Origin: a virus
Virus record (IMG/VR): IMGVR_UViG_3300008110_000183
Location: 1 to 35,640 of that record
Length of the DNA stretch: 35,640 nt
Reading direction: 5' to 3' (one strand)
Below the pieces are notes generated by a model. That model ran no database searches and was not told where the DNA came from. It worked only from the letters and a program-made list of their open reading frames with translations. The position numbers were made by a program, and so were the translations under genes. Below, one piece after another: positions 11,868 through 19,210 of this stretch; the first letter of the stretch is position 1; each line of letters opens with the position of its first letter.

Positions 11868-14303
11868 TTACCAGATCTCGGCCTCCTTTGTCAGGCGCTC
11901 CATTTCTTCGGGAGTGCGCCAGTTCTCGCGCGTGAAGATAGCGCTGTCCTCGTGTCCCAAACTCTCAGAACCCCTGCGCTGCAACGGATCTGCTGCTTTT
12001 AGTTGTCCCGTTTTGTCCCGTTTTGTCCCAACCTGTCCTTTTTGCGTCCCAGAAGCCGTTTCAGGGACAGCTTTAGGACAACTTGGGACAGAACGGGACA
12101 AACTGGGACAACCGATTTCCTGAGATCCAGCTCCAGCACTGGATTCTTCTTCTTTGGGACAACTTGTACCTCCTCCCCCCCTGCGCGCGAGAACTGCTGA
12201 GTAGCGCTTGCTGGAACGATCTCCCTCAACCACCACCAATCCCCGGTCAACCAAGCGCTGGAGCGATTTCGAGATGGCGTTGACGCTGCCGCCCAGCAGA
12301 GGGTCAGCGTTCAACTCCGCCTTGGTCATTGGCACGCCCTTGGTACGCAGGCGCTGGAGCACCCGGTCGATGATCGAAGCTGGCGCCGCCGAATCCACGC
12401 CCTCCGCAGCTGGCAGATCCTGAAGCGAGAACGTGAGGTCTTCCTTCTGGCGCAGGACCAGCTGCTTGCCTTCGTTGCCCTCACGGCTCTTACCGATGGT
12501 GATAAGCCGCGCAGAGGCCCCCACACGCTCCAAATCAGCCTTCTCTGGGCGGTTGATGCCCCAAGACTCATCCACGGCGTCCTGGAGCGCTGAGGTGCCT
12601 CTGAAGTCGCCGCTCTTGGCGGCGTGGTGGATAAAGACGATGGTGGTTGCCGGGAAGCTCTCACCGTTCTCGGCGCTGTACCAATAGATGGGCTCGGCGT
12701 ACTCAGCCTTGTTCTGGTCGTACGCACAACCGCGCATACAGGCGGTCACCGAGTCCCACACCACGAGTTTGGGGCGATGCTCCTCGATTTGCTGGATAAA
12801 CCAGGGATACCAAAGCATTGACACTTTGTTCTGTACTACAACCGGATCGTCAGCAGTGAACTCCAAATCCTGGAACTGCTTGCGCATCCGCCGGCTGTTC
12901 TGATCGCCGTTAAGCCACAGCACCTTGCCCTGCTCGACTGGCACTTCAGCACCCCGCACAGAGAACGGAATCCCTCGGGCAATGTGCTTGGCCAAGGTCA
13001 GCACCGCCATCGTTTTGCCACAGCCACCACGCCCGTGGATCAATACGGTGCCGGGCTTCGGCAGCAGATCCGGGATCAGGTATTCGATTGGCGCGTCCTC
13101 CATGGCAAAAATTTCTTGCAGGCTGCCCCCCTGCGATCCACGGCGGTATTCCTGGTCCGCGATGAGCAGCCGCACAACCGCCGCCGCTTCCCGGTAACCA
13201 GCCTCCAGCGCAATCTCGTGGAGCTTGTGCTGCACCTCTGAGGGATTGGGCAGCGCCATAGCTGCCGTGGCGCGTTTGACGATCTCTTCGTGCGAAAGAC
13301 CAGTGGTGCGGAACCGCTGCACCCGATCTTGTTCAGCACCATCAACAACCTTCCGCAGATCCTCCGAAAGCCACAGGCGCCCCGGCATCTGCTGGTCCGC
13401 CATCCAAAACAGCGTCCCCAGACTCACCGGCCCCTTCCGAAAGCTCTTCCAGACCTCCTCACAGGGATTGCCTTCTGCCCAATCCTGTGAAAATTCGGGG
13501 TCTTCTGCAGACCACGCCGACCAAAGCGTCAAACCAAGGTCAGTCGGCAACTCCGAGTGGATCGCCATCCCAACCTTGACCCAGTGATCCCGGCTGCCAT
13601 TGCCTTGACCAGGAATCACCCGCAGCGCCGACTGGATGATCTCAGCAATCTCAGCTGGATCCCGATCCGAGAAATCCAGCGCCTTGCGGTTCTTGATGAA
13701 GCCGCCGTCCTGCACATCCTTGCCATTGGCATCCCGCATCTCCGCCAACAACCACTCCGGCGCCTCAGGAATTGCCTCCAGGTCGCCTTCAAAGCCGTAC
13801 TCACCAGCTGGAGCCTTCCCATCACTGGAGCCCGGATACGCCCCGTAGAGGACGCCCTGACGGCCCCAGAGCACCTCGTACCCAGCGCCGGTATCCGACA
13901 ACCCAAAACCCTTTACAACGCCCCACAGAGCCTCTGGGACGCGAAACAGGTACTTCGCCGCATTGGCCTTGGTCGACGTGATGACTGGAGCAGCCTCCAG
14001 CGACTCCCCCCACTTCTTTTTGAGACGACTGAGATTCCGATCCACATCAAGAATCACGAGTCCCGCACTGCGAGCGCCCGTAAACGCCCCCACCGCTTGG
14101 AACACATCAGGCTTGCGCTCGATCTGCAGCGCCACATCCGACGGCGCCATCACCGTGTGGTGACTGCGCTCTAACGGTGTCTTGCCCTTCGAGATTTTCC
14201 CGGACTGGATCGCCTGCCCTTTGGCGTAAATCGGTGCGTAGGCGATGCCCACGGGCAGCTGGCGCACAAAAGCCAGCAGCTCCTGCGTCTTACCTTGAGA
14301 CAT
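11868..14303 (-). CDS. PrimPol-helicase fusion (replicative primase/helicase)
   Basis: An 811-residue protein. Residues about 10-200 resemble the prim-pol domain (VILDVDRN with the DxD metal motif, then ITSTKANAAKYLFRVP, where the expected sxH His is not seen). Residues about 215-320 fit a PriCT-2 domain (RDHWVKVGMAIHSE, LFWMAD). Residues about 400-640 are a RecA-like helicase: Walker A HGRGGCGKT at about 421, Walker B LVVWDS at about 511, FIHHAAKSGD after it. A winged-helix segment follows, then a low-complexity tail whose DNA holds the candidate origin array. It primes and unwinds DNA for the polymerase at 5112. It is the first gene of the leftward cluster. Confidence 0.9.
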   Translation of the reverse strand: MSQGKTQELLAFVRQLPVGIAYAPIYAKGQAIQSGKISKGKTPLERSHHTVMAPSDVALQIERKPDVFQAVGAFTGARSAGLVILDVDRNLSRLKKKWGESLEAAPVITSTKANAAKYLFRVPEALWGVVKGFGLSDTGAGYEVLWGRQGVLYGAYPGSSDGKAPAGEYGFEGDLEAIPEAPEWLLAEMRDANGKDVQDGGFIKNRKALDFSDRDPAEIAEIIQSALRVIPGQGNGSRDHWVKVGMAIHSELPTDLGLTLWSAWSAEDPEFSQDWAEGNPCEEVWKSFRKGPVSLGTLFWMADQQMPGRLWLSEDLRKVVDGAEQDRVQRFRTTGLSHEEIVKRATAAMALPNPSEVQHKLHEIALEAGYREAAAVVRLLIADQEYRRGSQGGSLQEIFAMEDAPIEYLIPDLLPKPGTVLIHGRGGCGKTMAVLTLAKHIARGIPFSVRGAEVPVEQGKVLWLNGDQNSRRMRKQFQDLEFTADDPVVVQNKVSMLWYPWFIQQIEEHRPKLVVWDSVTACMRGCAYDQNKAEYAEPIYWYSAENGESFPATTIVFIHHAAKSGDFRGTSALQDAVDESWGINRPEKADLERVGASARLITIGKSREGNEGKQLVLRQKEDLTFSLQDLPAAEGVDSAAPASIIDRVLQRLRTKGVPMTKAELNADPLLGGSVNAISKSLQRLVDRGLVVVEGDRSSKRYSAVLARRGGGGTSCPKEEESSAGAGSQEIGCPSLSRSVPSCPKAVPETASGTQKGQVGTKRDKTGQLKAADPLQRRGSESLGHEDSAIFTRENWRTPEEMERLTKEAEIW
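11945..12161. repeat. dyad-symmetric iteron array, candidate replication origin
   Basis: TGTCCC occurs at 11953, 12004, 12014 and 12024, with variants TGTCCT at 12034 and CGTCCC at 12045. The inverse GGGACA occurs at 12064, 12085, 12095, 12105 and 12156, with AGGACA at 12075. Every left site mirrors a right site about a single centre at 12057, including the variant pair TGTCCT/AGGACA and the far pair 11953/12156. The inner sites are phased at 10 bases, one helical turn, so proteins could line up on one face. The array lies within codons about 714-783 of the PrimPol gene, in a low-complexity linker. Confidence 0.7.
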
Positions 14304-14444
14304 GTTAGACTCTCACACGAGAATGTTCGCTACGCCCCGCAGCCTTCTGGCCGTGGGGCGTTTTCTCATGGTAGCCAGCCGGTCAAGACCGTGTTACTGT
14401 GTTACTCGTTGCCCCCGGGCGACCATTCAAAAGCACCAACCCCA
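14304..14444. promoter_or_regulatory. divergent control region with GC hairpin
   Basis: The 141 bases between the leftward PrimPol-helicase and the rightward ssDNA-binding gene must hold promoters for both. A strong hairpin, CGCCCC (14333-14338) with GGGGCG (14355-14360) and inner GCC/GGC, is followed on the plus strand by TTTT. It is therefore an intrinsic terminator or attenuator for a rightward transcript that begins in this gap. TTAGACTC at 14306 is promoter-like. No perfect -35/-10 pair is visible. Confidence 0.45.
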
Positions 14445-15026
14445 ATGGGATTCCTCTCAAAAAGCGCATCCGCAGCAGTCACTTCTAATGGCACAGGCGG
14501 CGGTTACCTCAGCCTCAGCAAGCTGCCCGACGGCGGCTCTGTCCGCTTCGCCCTACTCACCGACGAACCTCTGGAGTTCTACGAGTCCTGGGGCCAAGCC
14601 AACGGCGCCTCCAAACCCTTCCGCTTCGATTTCGAGCCCACCTACGAAGACGTGGTTGCCGAGATGGGCGACTTCGAACCCCGCGAAGGACGCGGCGGCC
14701 CTGGCACCGCAGACGTGAAGTTTGCCATCGCCTGCCCGGTCTACAACTACGAATCTGGCAAAGTCCAAGTCCTGCAGATCACCCAAAAGTCCATCCTCAA
14801 GGAAATCGACCAGATCTCCCAGATGGAGGACTACGAAAACCTGCTGGAGTGGGACTTCACCATCGGCAAAAAAGGCAGCGGTCTGCTGACTGAGTACACC
14901 GTGCGCCCAGTCCCCCGCAAAAAGGGCAGCCAAGAGCACATCGACGCCGCCTGGCTAGAAGCCAAGGCCGAAGGCTTCGACCTGGGACGCCTACTCACCG
15001 GCGGCAACCCCTTCAAGGCCGCCTGA
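14445..15026 (+). CDS. probable single-stranded DNA-binding protein
   Basis: A 193-residue protein starting MGFLSKSASAAVTSNGTGGG. It has a beta-rich OB-like body (SVRFALLTDEPLEFYESWGQ, then VQVLQITQKSILKEIDQ and NLLEWDFTIGKKG) with several aromatic residues, and ends with a helical part. The build matches phage ssDNA-binding proteins of the gp32/gp2.5 type, which coat single strands and recruit polymerase and recombination factors. No strongly acidic C-terminal tail is present, unlike T7 gp2.5, so assignment is by pattern and context. The ATG at 14445 is preferred over the open frame from 14295, whose extra part covers the hairpin. Confidence 0.7.
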   Translation: MGFLSKSASAAVTSNGTGGGYLSLSKLPDGGSVRFALLTDEPLEFYESWGQANGASKPFRFDFEPTYEDVVAEMGDFEPREGRGGPGTADVKFAIACPVYNYESGKVQVLQITQKSILKEIDQISQMEDYENLLEWDFTIGKKGSGLLTEYTVRPVPRKKGSQEHIDAAWLEAKAEGFDLGRLLTGGNPFKAA

Positions 15027-15027
15027 G

Positions 15028-15615
15028 ATGAAGGTACTCGTTGCCTGTGAATACAGCGGACGAGTGCGTGATGCATTCGCAGCTCGGGGACACTACGCCC
15101 TGAGCTGCGATTTATTACCTACAGAAGCCCCTGGTAATCACTATCAAGGCGATGTAAGCGCCTTGTTGCACAAGGACCATAACTGGGACTTGTTAATCGC
15201 CTTTCCGCCGTGCACATACCTAGCATCCTCCGGGATGCACTGGACCGCAAGGGGTTTGCGCGATCCGCAGCTAACAGAAGACGCCCTAAGTTTTGTACAG
15301 CTTCTGCTAAGTGCGCCAGTAGAACGCATAGCACTGGAGAACCCAGTCGGATGCATTTCAACGCGAATCAGAAGGCCCAATCAGTACATTCACCCGTGGC
15401 AGTTTGGCCACCAAGAGTCAAAAAAGACCTGCCTGTGGTTAAAAAACCTGCCCCTGCTGGAGCCCACCGACGTGGTGCAGAAGCCGGAGTCTGGTGTGTG
15501 GCTTAACCAAACACCTTCCGGCCAGAACAAGCTGGGACCATCAGATGAACGCGCCAAGCAACGCAGCCTGACTTACCAAGGCATTGCCAATGCAATGGCC
15601 GAGCAGTGGGGCTGA
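15028..15615 (+). CDS. C5-cytosine methyltransferase-like protein
   Basis: A 195-residue protein with a SAM-binding Rossmann start (MKVLVACEYSGRVRDAFAAR), the catalytic Pro-Cys loop in FPPCTYL (about residue 61), and ALENP, equivalent to the ENV motif of C5-methyltransferases. It ends with QESKKTCLWLKNLPLL. It is much shorter than typical bacterial enzymes (over 300 residues), with a very small target-recognition part. No restriction partner is near, so it would act alone, protecting phage DNA or altering its expression. The start lies one base after the stop of the ssDNA-binding gene. Confidence 0.75.
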   Translation: MKVLVACEYSGRVRDAFAARGHYALSCDLLPTEAPGNHYQGDVSALLHKDHNWDLLIAFPPCTYLASSGMHWTARGLRDPQLTEDALSFVQLLLSAPVERIALENPVGCISTRIRRPNQYIHPWQFGHQESKKTCLWLKNLPLLEPTDVVQKPESGVWLNQTPSGQNKLGPSDERAKQRSLTYQGIANAMAEQWG

Positions 15616-15625
15616 AATTTTCAAG

Positions 15626-15650
15626 GCCCCGCGCTATGGCGGGGCTTTTT
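15626..15650 (+). terminator. intrinsic terminator
   Basis: GCCCCGC-GCTATG-GCGGGGC followed by TTTTT directly after the methyltransferase gene. The 7-bp GC stem and T-run are typical. An extended -10-like TGGTATTAT lies just after it (15653-15661), so the nuclease gene may have its own promoter. Confidence 0.8.
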
Positions 15651-15683
15651 AGTGGTATTATCAGATTGGGAAAGAATATCCAA

Positions 15684-16541
15684 ATGGCCTCCAACACACA
15701 AGACACCCTGGCAGGACTACGTAAATGGAGGCTGGAACAAGACAATTCAGGCCCGTTCCGGGTCTACCGCGACATCAACGGTAATATCTACCATAGTGTT
15801 ACACACATCCTAAAGGAGACTAGCGACAAGACCGGACTGGAACGCTGGGAAGCCCGCCTCGGCCCCACCGAAGCCACCCAACAGCGCAACGTTGCCGCCA
15901 CCCGAGGCAACATGGCCCATTCACAGGCCGAGTACCTCCTCAAAACCTCCATGCAGCTGGCACGATCCACTGCAAACAAGCGCAACTCCATTCGCTGGGA
16001 CGAACAGGGACTGGCACGCATCCCTTCGCCAATCACGCAATGGGCACTCAAGAGGGTCCGCCCAAATGTCCCCAGGGTTGGCTGGAGCGCTTCCGGCTAC
16101 GCCCGCAGCTTGTCCGACTGGATCGCCGAGAACGTCACCGAAATTTTCGCCTCCGAATTTTCCATTCACCACCCAGCCGGCTTCGCCGGCACTTGTGACG
16201 CCTTAATCGGCATGAAAAATAACGAGCTGGTACTAGCTGACTGGAAGACCAGCGTGGGCCGCAAGACTAAAAAGGACGAAGCCGGACTGGAACACCTCCC
16301 GCCCGGCCATTCATACATTGATCAGTGCGGTGCCTACTCCCTAGGACTGAAGCACCTCACCGGCCTCCAACCAACTGGAGCAGCCATCGTGTTGGCACGC
16401 CGCTGCGGCGCCCCCAACATTCACTACATGTCGGCTCGTGAACTCGCCGACGCAGAAAACTCATTCATGGCTCGGCTGGAGCTGTATTTCGATCAGCTGC
16501 AGTCCTCGCTTCGCTCGGACGAGGACCAAGCTTCAGCGTGA
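15684..16541 (+). CDS. PD-(D/E)XK nuclease (RecB/Cas4-like exonuclease)
   Basis: A 285-residue nuclease. An N-terminal SVTHILKETS segment and a helical region are followed by the active-site core at about residues 165-240: FAGTCDALIG (Asp), LVLADWKTS (D-x-K) and YIDQCGAYSLG (motif with Gln/Tyr as in RecB-family nucleases). Such enzymes trim DNA ends during recombination or degrade host DNA. The ATG at 15684 follows GGGAAAG; the upstream frame runs through the terminator. It works most plausibly with the ssDNA-binding protein and polymerase in phage recombination. Confidence 0.85.
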   Translation: MASNTQDTLAGLRKWRLEQDNSGPFRVYRDINGNIYHSVTHILKETSDKTGLERWEARLGPTEATQQRNVAATRGNMAHSQAEYLLKTSMQLARSTANKRNSIRWDEQGLARIPSPITQWALKRVRPNVPRVGWSASGYARSLSDWIAENVTEIFASEFSIHHPAGFAGTCDALIGMKNNELVLADWKTSVGRKTKKDEAGLEHLPPGHSYIDQCGAYSLGLKHLTGLQPTGAAIVLARRCGAPNIHYMSARELADAENSFMARLELYFDQLQSSLRSDEDQASA

Positions 16542-16584
16542 AGCCTAATTATCCGCCATTCATAATTTCAATAAATCCCGTTTA

Positions 16585-16728
16585 TTGATCATTCAAGTAT
16601 TGCTTGGAACGGCCATTCACCCAATACCCCATTCAGGCTGGCCATGCACTACAGACTCTGACTTTTGCGGTGACTGGAACCAGCGGTATGAACTGGCACC
16701 CGATGGGACATGGCGTCCGGTAGTGTGA
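16585..16728 (+). CDS. possible small protein with non-ATG start
   Basis: A plus-strand frame open from 16549 to TGA at 16726-16728 has no ATG. TTG codons at 16585 or 16600 are possible starts. The second half (HSGWPCTTDSDFCGDWNQRY, then ELAPDGTWRPVV) has a strikingly protein-like composition, with two Cys and several Trp, and it reminds me of short Cys/Trp proteins in cyanophages. Lacking a good start and ribosome site, it could be a gene remnant. Confidence 0.3.
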   Translation: MIIQVLLGTAIHPIPHSGWPCTTDSDFCGDWNQRYELAPDGTWRPVV

Positions 16729-16752
16729 GTCTCACGAGTCTCACGGTGAGAC
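16725..16752. promoter_or_regulatory. operator-like repeat cluster
   Basis: Two direct copies of GAGTCTCAC (16727 and 16736, offset 9) are followed by the inverted GTGAGAC (16746-16752). They create two palindromes: GTGAG-T-CTCAC (16725-16735) and GTCTCAC-G-GTGAGAC (16738-16752). The pattern suits cooperative binding of a dimeric regulator. It lies in an intergenic region with no coding constraint apart from its first bases. Confidence 0.45.
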
Positions 16753-16825
16753 GCTGCTAGGGCAGGGATGGAGCAGACTCAAGGGCAGAGTCGGCCGGTA
16801 GGTAAAAGTACCTAGTTCCGGATAC

Positions 16826-16855
16826 AGAAAAGCCCTAACCGCGAGGGTTAGGGCT
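16826..16855 (-). terminator. intrinsic terminator of the lone leftward gene
   Basis: On the minus strand AGCCCTAACC-CTCGC-GGTTAGGGCT forms a perfect 10-bp stem followed by TTTCT. It ends the transcript of the leftward gene at 16905-17327. Confidence 0.75.
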
Positions 16856-16904
16856 GGAGCTTATCGGCTGATTAGCTGGAGCAAGCTGGTCAGCTGCTGC
16901 GGCG

Positions 16905-17327
16905 TTAAGCGGTTGGGGCTTTGCGTGAGGGTTGGGCCTTGCCGGCATCGGAGCGCCGCTTGCGCGCTCGGCTAACGCCTCGCGCAGCTTTCTGCCTATT
17001 AGCTGGAGCAGCTGGAGCCGGTTCGGGTGTGCGCGGAAAAAGTCCCGTAGCTTGTGGAAAAAGCTCAGCCGGGATGTCGGCTCCGCCGTTTAAGCGCTGA
17101 CAATCTCGCCAGTACGGCACCAGCTCCCGCCATAGCTGGATCGGACCCTCTTTGCCGTGAGCAGCCTGGAGTGCCAGCAAATCCGTCCAGTCGCTCGCTT
17201 CGATGGTGGAGCGTTCAATCGCCCACCGGAGGTCTCTTAGGTGGCGCTTCTCAAGGCGCAGCTGTTCCCGCTCAGCCTCTCGGGCTTCGCGCTGGCGTCC
17301 TTTTGTCGTCCATTCTCCGCCGCTCAT
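16905..17327 (-). CDS. hypothetical basic, helical protein
   Basis: A 140-residue protein starting MSGGEWTTKGRQREAREAER. The first 60 residues are a long charged helix (EQLRLEKRHLRDLRWAIERS), then come ASDWTDLLALQAAHGKEG and WRELVPYWRDCQRLNGG, and a Pro/Ala/Lys-rich tail. The frame is open to 17387, but 17327 follows better. It is a single gene against the strand of its neighbours, with its own terminator, which suggests separate (perhaps early) expression. I do not recognise the family. Confidence 0.6.
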   Translation of the reverse strand: MSGGEWTTKGRQREAREAEREQLRLEKRHLRDLRWAIERSTIEASDWTDLLALQAAHGKEGPIQLWRELVPYWRDCQRLNGGADIPAELFPQATGLFPRTPEPAPAAPANRQKAARGVSRARKRRSDAGKAQPSRKAPTA

Positions 17328-17481
17328 GGTTCGATCCTGCCGGGGTTCGGCTGAAGGGATACCCTGCGACATTAGCAGCATCGCCAACCCTGGCGAGCCA
17401 CATTACTAAGTGTGACAATAAGAGAGGGAAGCGGCTGGCGCGTTGATACGCTTCCGGGTGACCACATAGGCATACCACGCC

Positions 17482-17871
17482 ATGACGATCTTCAGAACCA
17501 CGGAACCGCGCGGCACTTTTCGCGTTACTTACGAGACTGTGACGGCAGCATCAGCCGAGCAAGGAGACTGCGCTGATCGCGGCTGGCTTAGCTGGAACGG
17601 CAGCCCTGCGGACGAGTATTCCGATTCTGTTTGGGACCTGCGCGATCTGACAGAAAAGCTGGCAGGTTGCTACGCGGAAGGAACCGGCGAACGTGTACCG
17701 AGCTGGATCAGCCTCGATCCCGGTTCGGATTTTTGGCTCTCGCCGTTCTGGCGTGATCTTGCTGGTGAGGATGCCTTGGGCGTTACCGCTTATGTGCACC
17801 GGCCGGATTGGATCACTGACGCCAGCTGGCTGCGGGTCTGTCGTTTGCTCGGCTGGCGCTGGCGTTATTGA
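17482..17871 (+). CDS. hypothetical protein
   Basis: A 129-residue protein starting MTIFRTTEPRGTFRVTYETV, rich in Trp and Asp (DRGWLSWNGSPADEYSDSVW, then SWLRVCRLLGWRWRY). It resembles small globular accessory proteins and has no membrane segment. It is the first of three small plus-strand genes that end at the terminator at 18456. The gap before it (17328-17481) contains the divergent promoters of this gene and the leftward gene, with a GAAGCG/CGCTTC hairpin. Function unknown. Confidence 0.65.
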   Translation: MTIFRTTEPRGTFRVTYETVTAASAEQGDCADRGWLSWNGSPADEYSDSVWDLRDLTEKLAGCYAEGTGERVPSWISLDPGSDFWLSPFWRDLAGEDALGVTAYVHRPDWITDASWLRVCRLLGWRWRY

Positions 17872-17930
17872 CGGATCGCCCGTTCGGGCTTACTGTATTT
17901 CACGAGACCCCCAACCCTAAGGCTCACACC

Positions 17931-18197
17931 ATGACAACCACATTTCACTGGACTGGATCACACGTCAGTGGTTCTCGCGCTTGCGCTGTTGTGCGTTACG
18001 CAGGAGCCACTGACACACGTGGCAGCCGCTGGCTCGCAACCATTAAGCGCGACAGCGACAATACCTGGCGCGCTTCGGCCACGTATCAGGAAGGTCCCAT
18101 AACCGCAGCACTGCGGGCAGCCAGTAAAGCCGGCGTGGAGTGGCAGGCCGTTACCTGCCACAGCATTGATTCCGATACCTACTGCGTAGGGTTCTGA
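17931..18197 (+). CDS. small hypothetical protein
   Basis: An 88-residue protein starting MTTTFHWTGSHVSGSRACAV, with alternating beta strands and a short helix (ITAALRAASKAGVEWQAVTC). The ATG at 17931 is favoured over the longer frame from 17868, which overlaps the preceding gene and has a non-protein-like start. It forms a small operon with the genes at 17482 and 18200. No known motif. Confidence 0.6.
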   Translation: MTTTFHWTGSHVSGSRACAVVRYAGATDTRGSRWLATIKRDSDNTWRASATYQEGPITAALRAASKAGVEWQAVTCHSIDSDTYCVGF

Positions 18198-18199
18198 TC

Positions 18200-18433
18200 A
18201 TGCTTTGGACCTTAGAACTAACTGATACGTTCGGCGGTGAGGCTAACTACAGCTGGGTTGAACGTGAGCAGCTTGAGCTTCCAGCGGACGCCACGGATCG
18301 CCAAGTTGTGACGGCTGCTAAGGCAGCACTCGGGCTTACTGGCACGCGGTGCCGGCGTTTTGATCACGGCGAGGGATTCGAGCTTCGCCCGTGCGGATCG
18401 TGCACTGTGGCTTTTGTCTTGCCGTCTTACTAG
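18200..18433 (+). CDS. small hypothetical protein
   Basis: A 77-residue protein starting 2 bases after the previous stop. A beta-rich N-terminus (MLWTLELTDTFGGEANYSWV), a helix (DRQVVTAAKAALGL) and a final beta part with two Cys (RPCGSCTVAFVLPSY) give it a ferredoxin-like alternation. Unknown function. It is the last gene before the terminator at 18456. Confidence 0.65.
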   Translation: MLWTLELTDTFGGEANYSWVEREQLELPADATDRQVVTAAKAALGLTGTRCRRFDHGEGFELRPCGSCTVAFVLPSY

Positions 18434-18455
18434 CTGGCACGCTCACCGATCAACT

Positions 18456-18480
18456 GCCCGGCCACAGTGCCGGGCTTTTT
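18456..18480 (+). terminator. intrinsic terminator
   Basis: GCCCGGC-CACAGT-GCCGGGC followed by TTTTT. It closes the small operon 17482-18433 and separates it from the packaging genes. Confidence 0.85.
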
Positions 18481-18548
18481 GCTGCGCGGCCTGCGGCCGC
18501 TTGCAACTTACAACCTAAGATTGAACCAAAGCCTAGGAGTTTAAGACT

Positions 18549-19007
18549 GTGAGCGAACAACCGGAAGCTATCAACGAAGCGCCGGAAGTTGCGCTGGAAG
18601 CTGGAGAGAATCAGCCGCGTCCGTACGGCAAGCGGAACCCATATGCCTATATTGAACAGCGGCAGCAGCGACTCTATAGGAGGCAGCTTGACGGCTTGAG
18701 TGCTCGGCAGCTGGTTCTAGAACACGCGGAACGTGAGGGCTGCTCTGTAGCGACCGCCTGGCGCGATTGGGAAGTTGTGAACCAGTGGAACGCTGAAGAC
18801 TGGGATCGTGATCGGGCAAACATGCTCGCAAGACTGCAAACAATGCGGACAAAGCTATTTAACGCTGCAATCCGCAAGGGGCAGTTACAAACCGCCGCGC
18901 AGGTTCTTGATAGTTTGGGCAAAGTAGTTAACGAAGCTGGTATAGAACAGCAGGCCGCATCTGTGCCAAATCTCCAGATCACCGTTGAGGACCGGCGCCA
19001 GGCTTGA
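18549..19007 (+). CDS. probable small terminase subunit
   Basis: A 152-residue protein with a GTG start and AGGAG about 10 bases upstream. After a flexible acidic N-terminus, residues about 35-85 form a helix-turn-helix (RRQLDGLSARQLVLEHAERE, then CSVATAWRDWEVV), followed by helices for oligomerisation (ARLQTMRTKLFNAAIRKGQL) and a tail. This is the usual build of TerS proteins, which recognise the packaging site and load the large subunit. The large terminase lies about 800 bases downstream. The assignment rests on structure and context. Confidence 0.65.
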   Translation: MSEQPEAINEAPEVALEAGENQPRPYGKRNPYAYIEQRQQRLYRRQLDGLSARQLVLEHAEREGCSVATAWRDWEVVNQWNAEDWDRDRANMLARLQTMRTKLFNAAIRKGQLQTAAQVLDSLGKVVNEAGIEQQAASVPNLQITVEDRRQA

Positions 19008-19058
19008 TTCTGGGCCGATAGTGTGCGACAATGGGAGCTAGTCACACCACGACTCCCC

Positions 19059-19202
19059 GTGCAACGTCTCCACCTTTTTGCCGTTCTGCTGATCGGCTGC
19101 GCTGTGCTCGCAATGGGCGCTGACAACAGTCAGCAGCTGGCACGCTGCGAGGCTACCGGCCGCCAGGCTGCTGAGTGTCGCTTACTCGTGCTTGGTCGCT
19201 GA
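19059..19202 (+). CDS. small secreted or lipoprotein-like peptide
   Basis: A 47-codon frame with GTG start. The first 20 residues form a signal sequence (QRLHLFAVLLIGCAVLAMGA) with a Cys at the end of the hydrophobic run. The rest has two Cys spaced as RCEATGRQAAECRLLVLGR. This pattern, a signal peptide and a short C-x(9)-C domain, reminds me of tiny secreted proteins in other cyanophages. It lies between the two terminase genes. Role unknown. Confidence 0.5.
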   Translation: MQRLHLFAVLLIGCAVLAMGADNSQQLARCEATGRQAAECRLLVLGR

Positions 19203-19210
19203 ATGTGCTA

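Larger units (their letters stand above)
16542..16904. other. intergenic region with repeats and a possible small gene
   Basis: About 360 bases between the nuclease gene and a minus-strand gene. It contains a possible short plus-strand frame (16585-16728), an operator-like repeat cluster (16725-16752), and a leftward intrinsic terminator (16826-16855). Two copies of the RCTGGAGC motif lie near its right end. I see no other gene. Confidence 0.6.

Noticed and set aside
11945-12161. CRISPR array
   Set aside because: The repeats are 6-10 bases, arranged as a dyad without unique spacers, and lie within a coding region.
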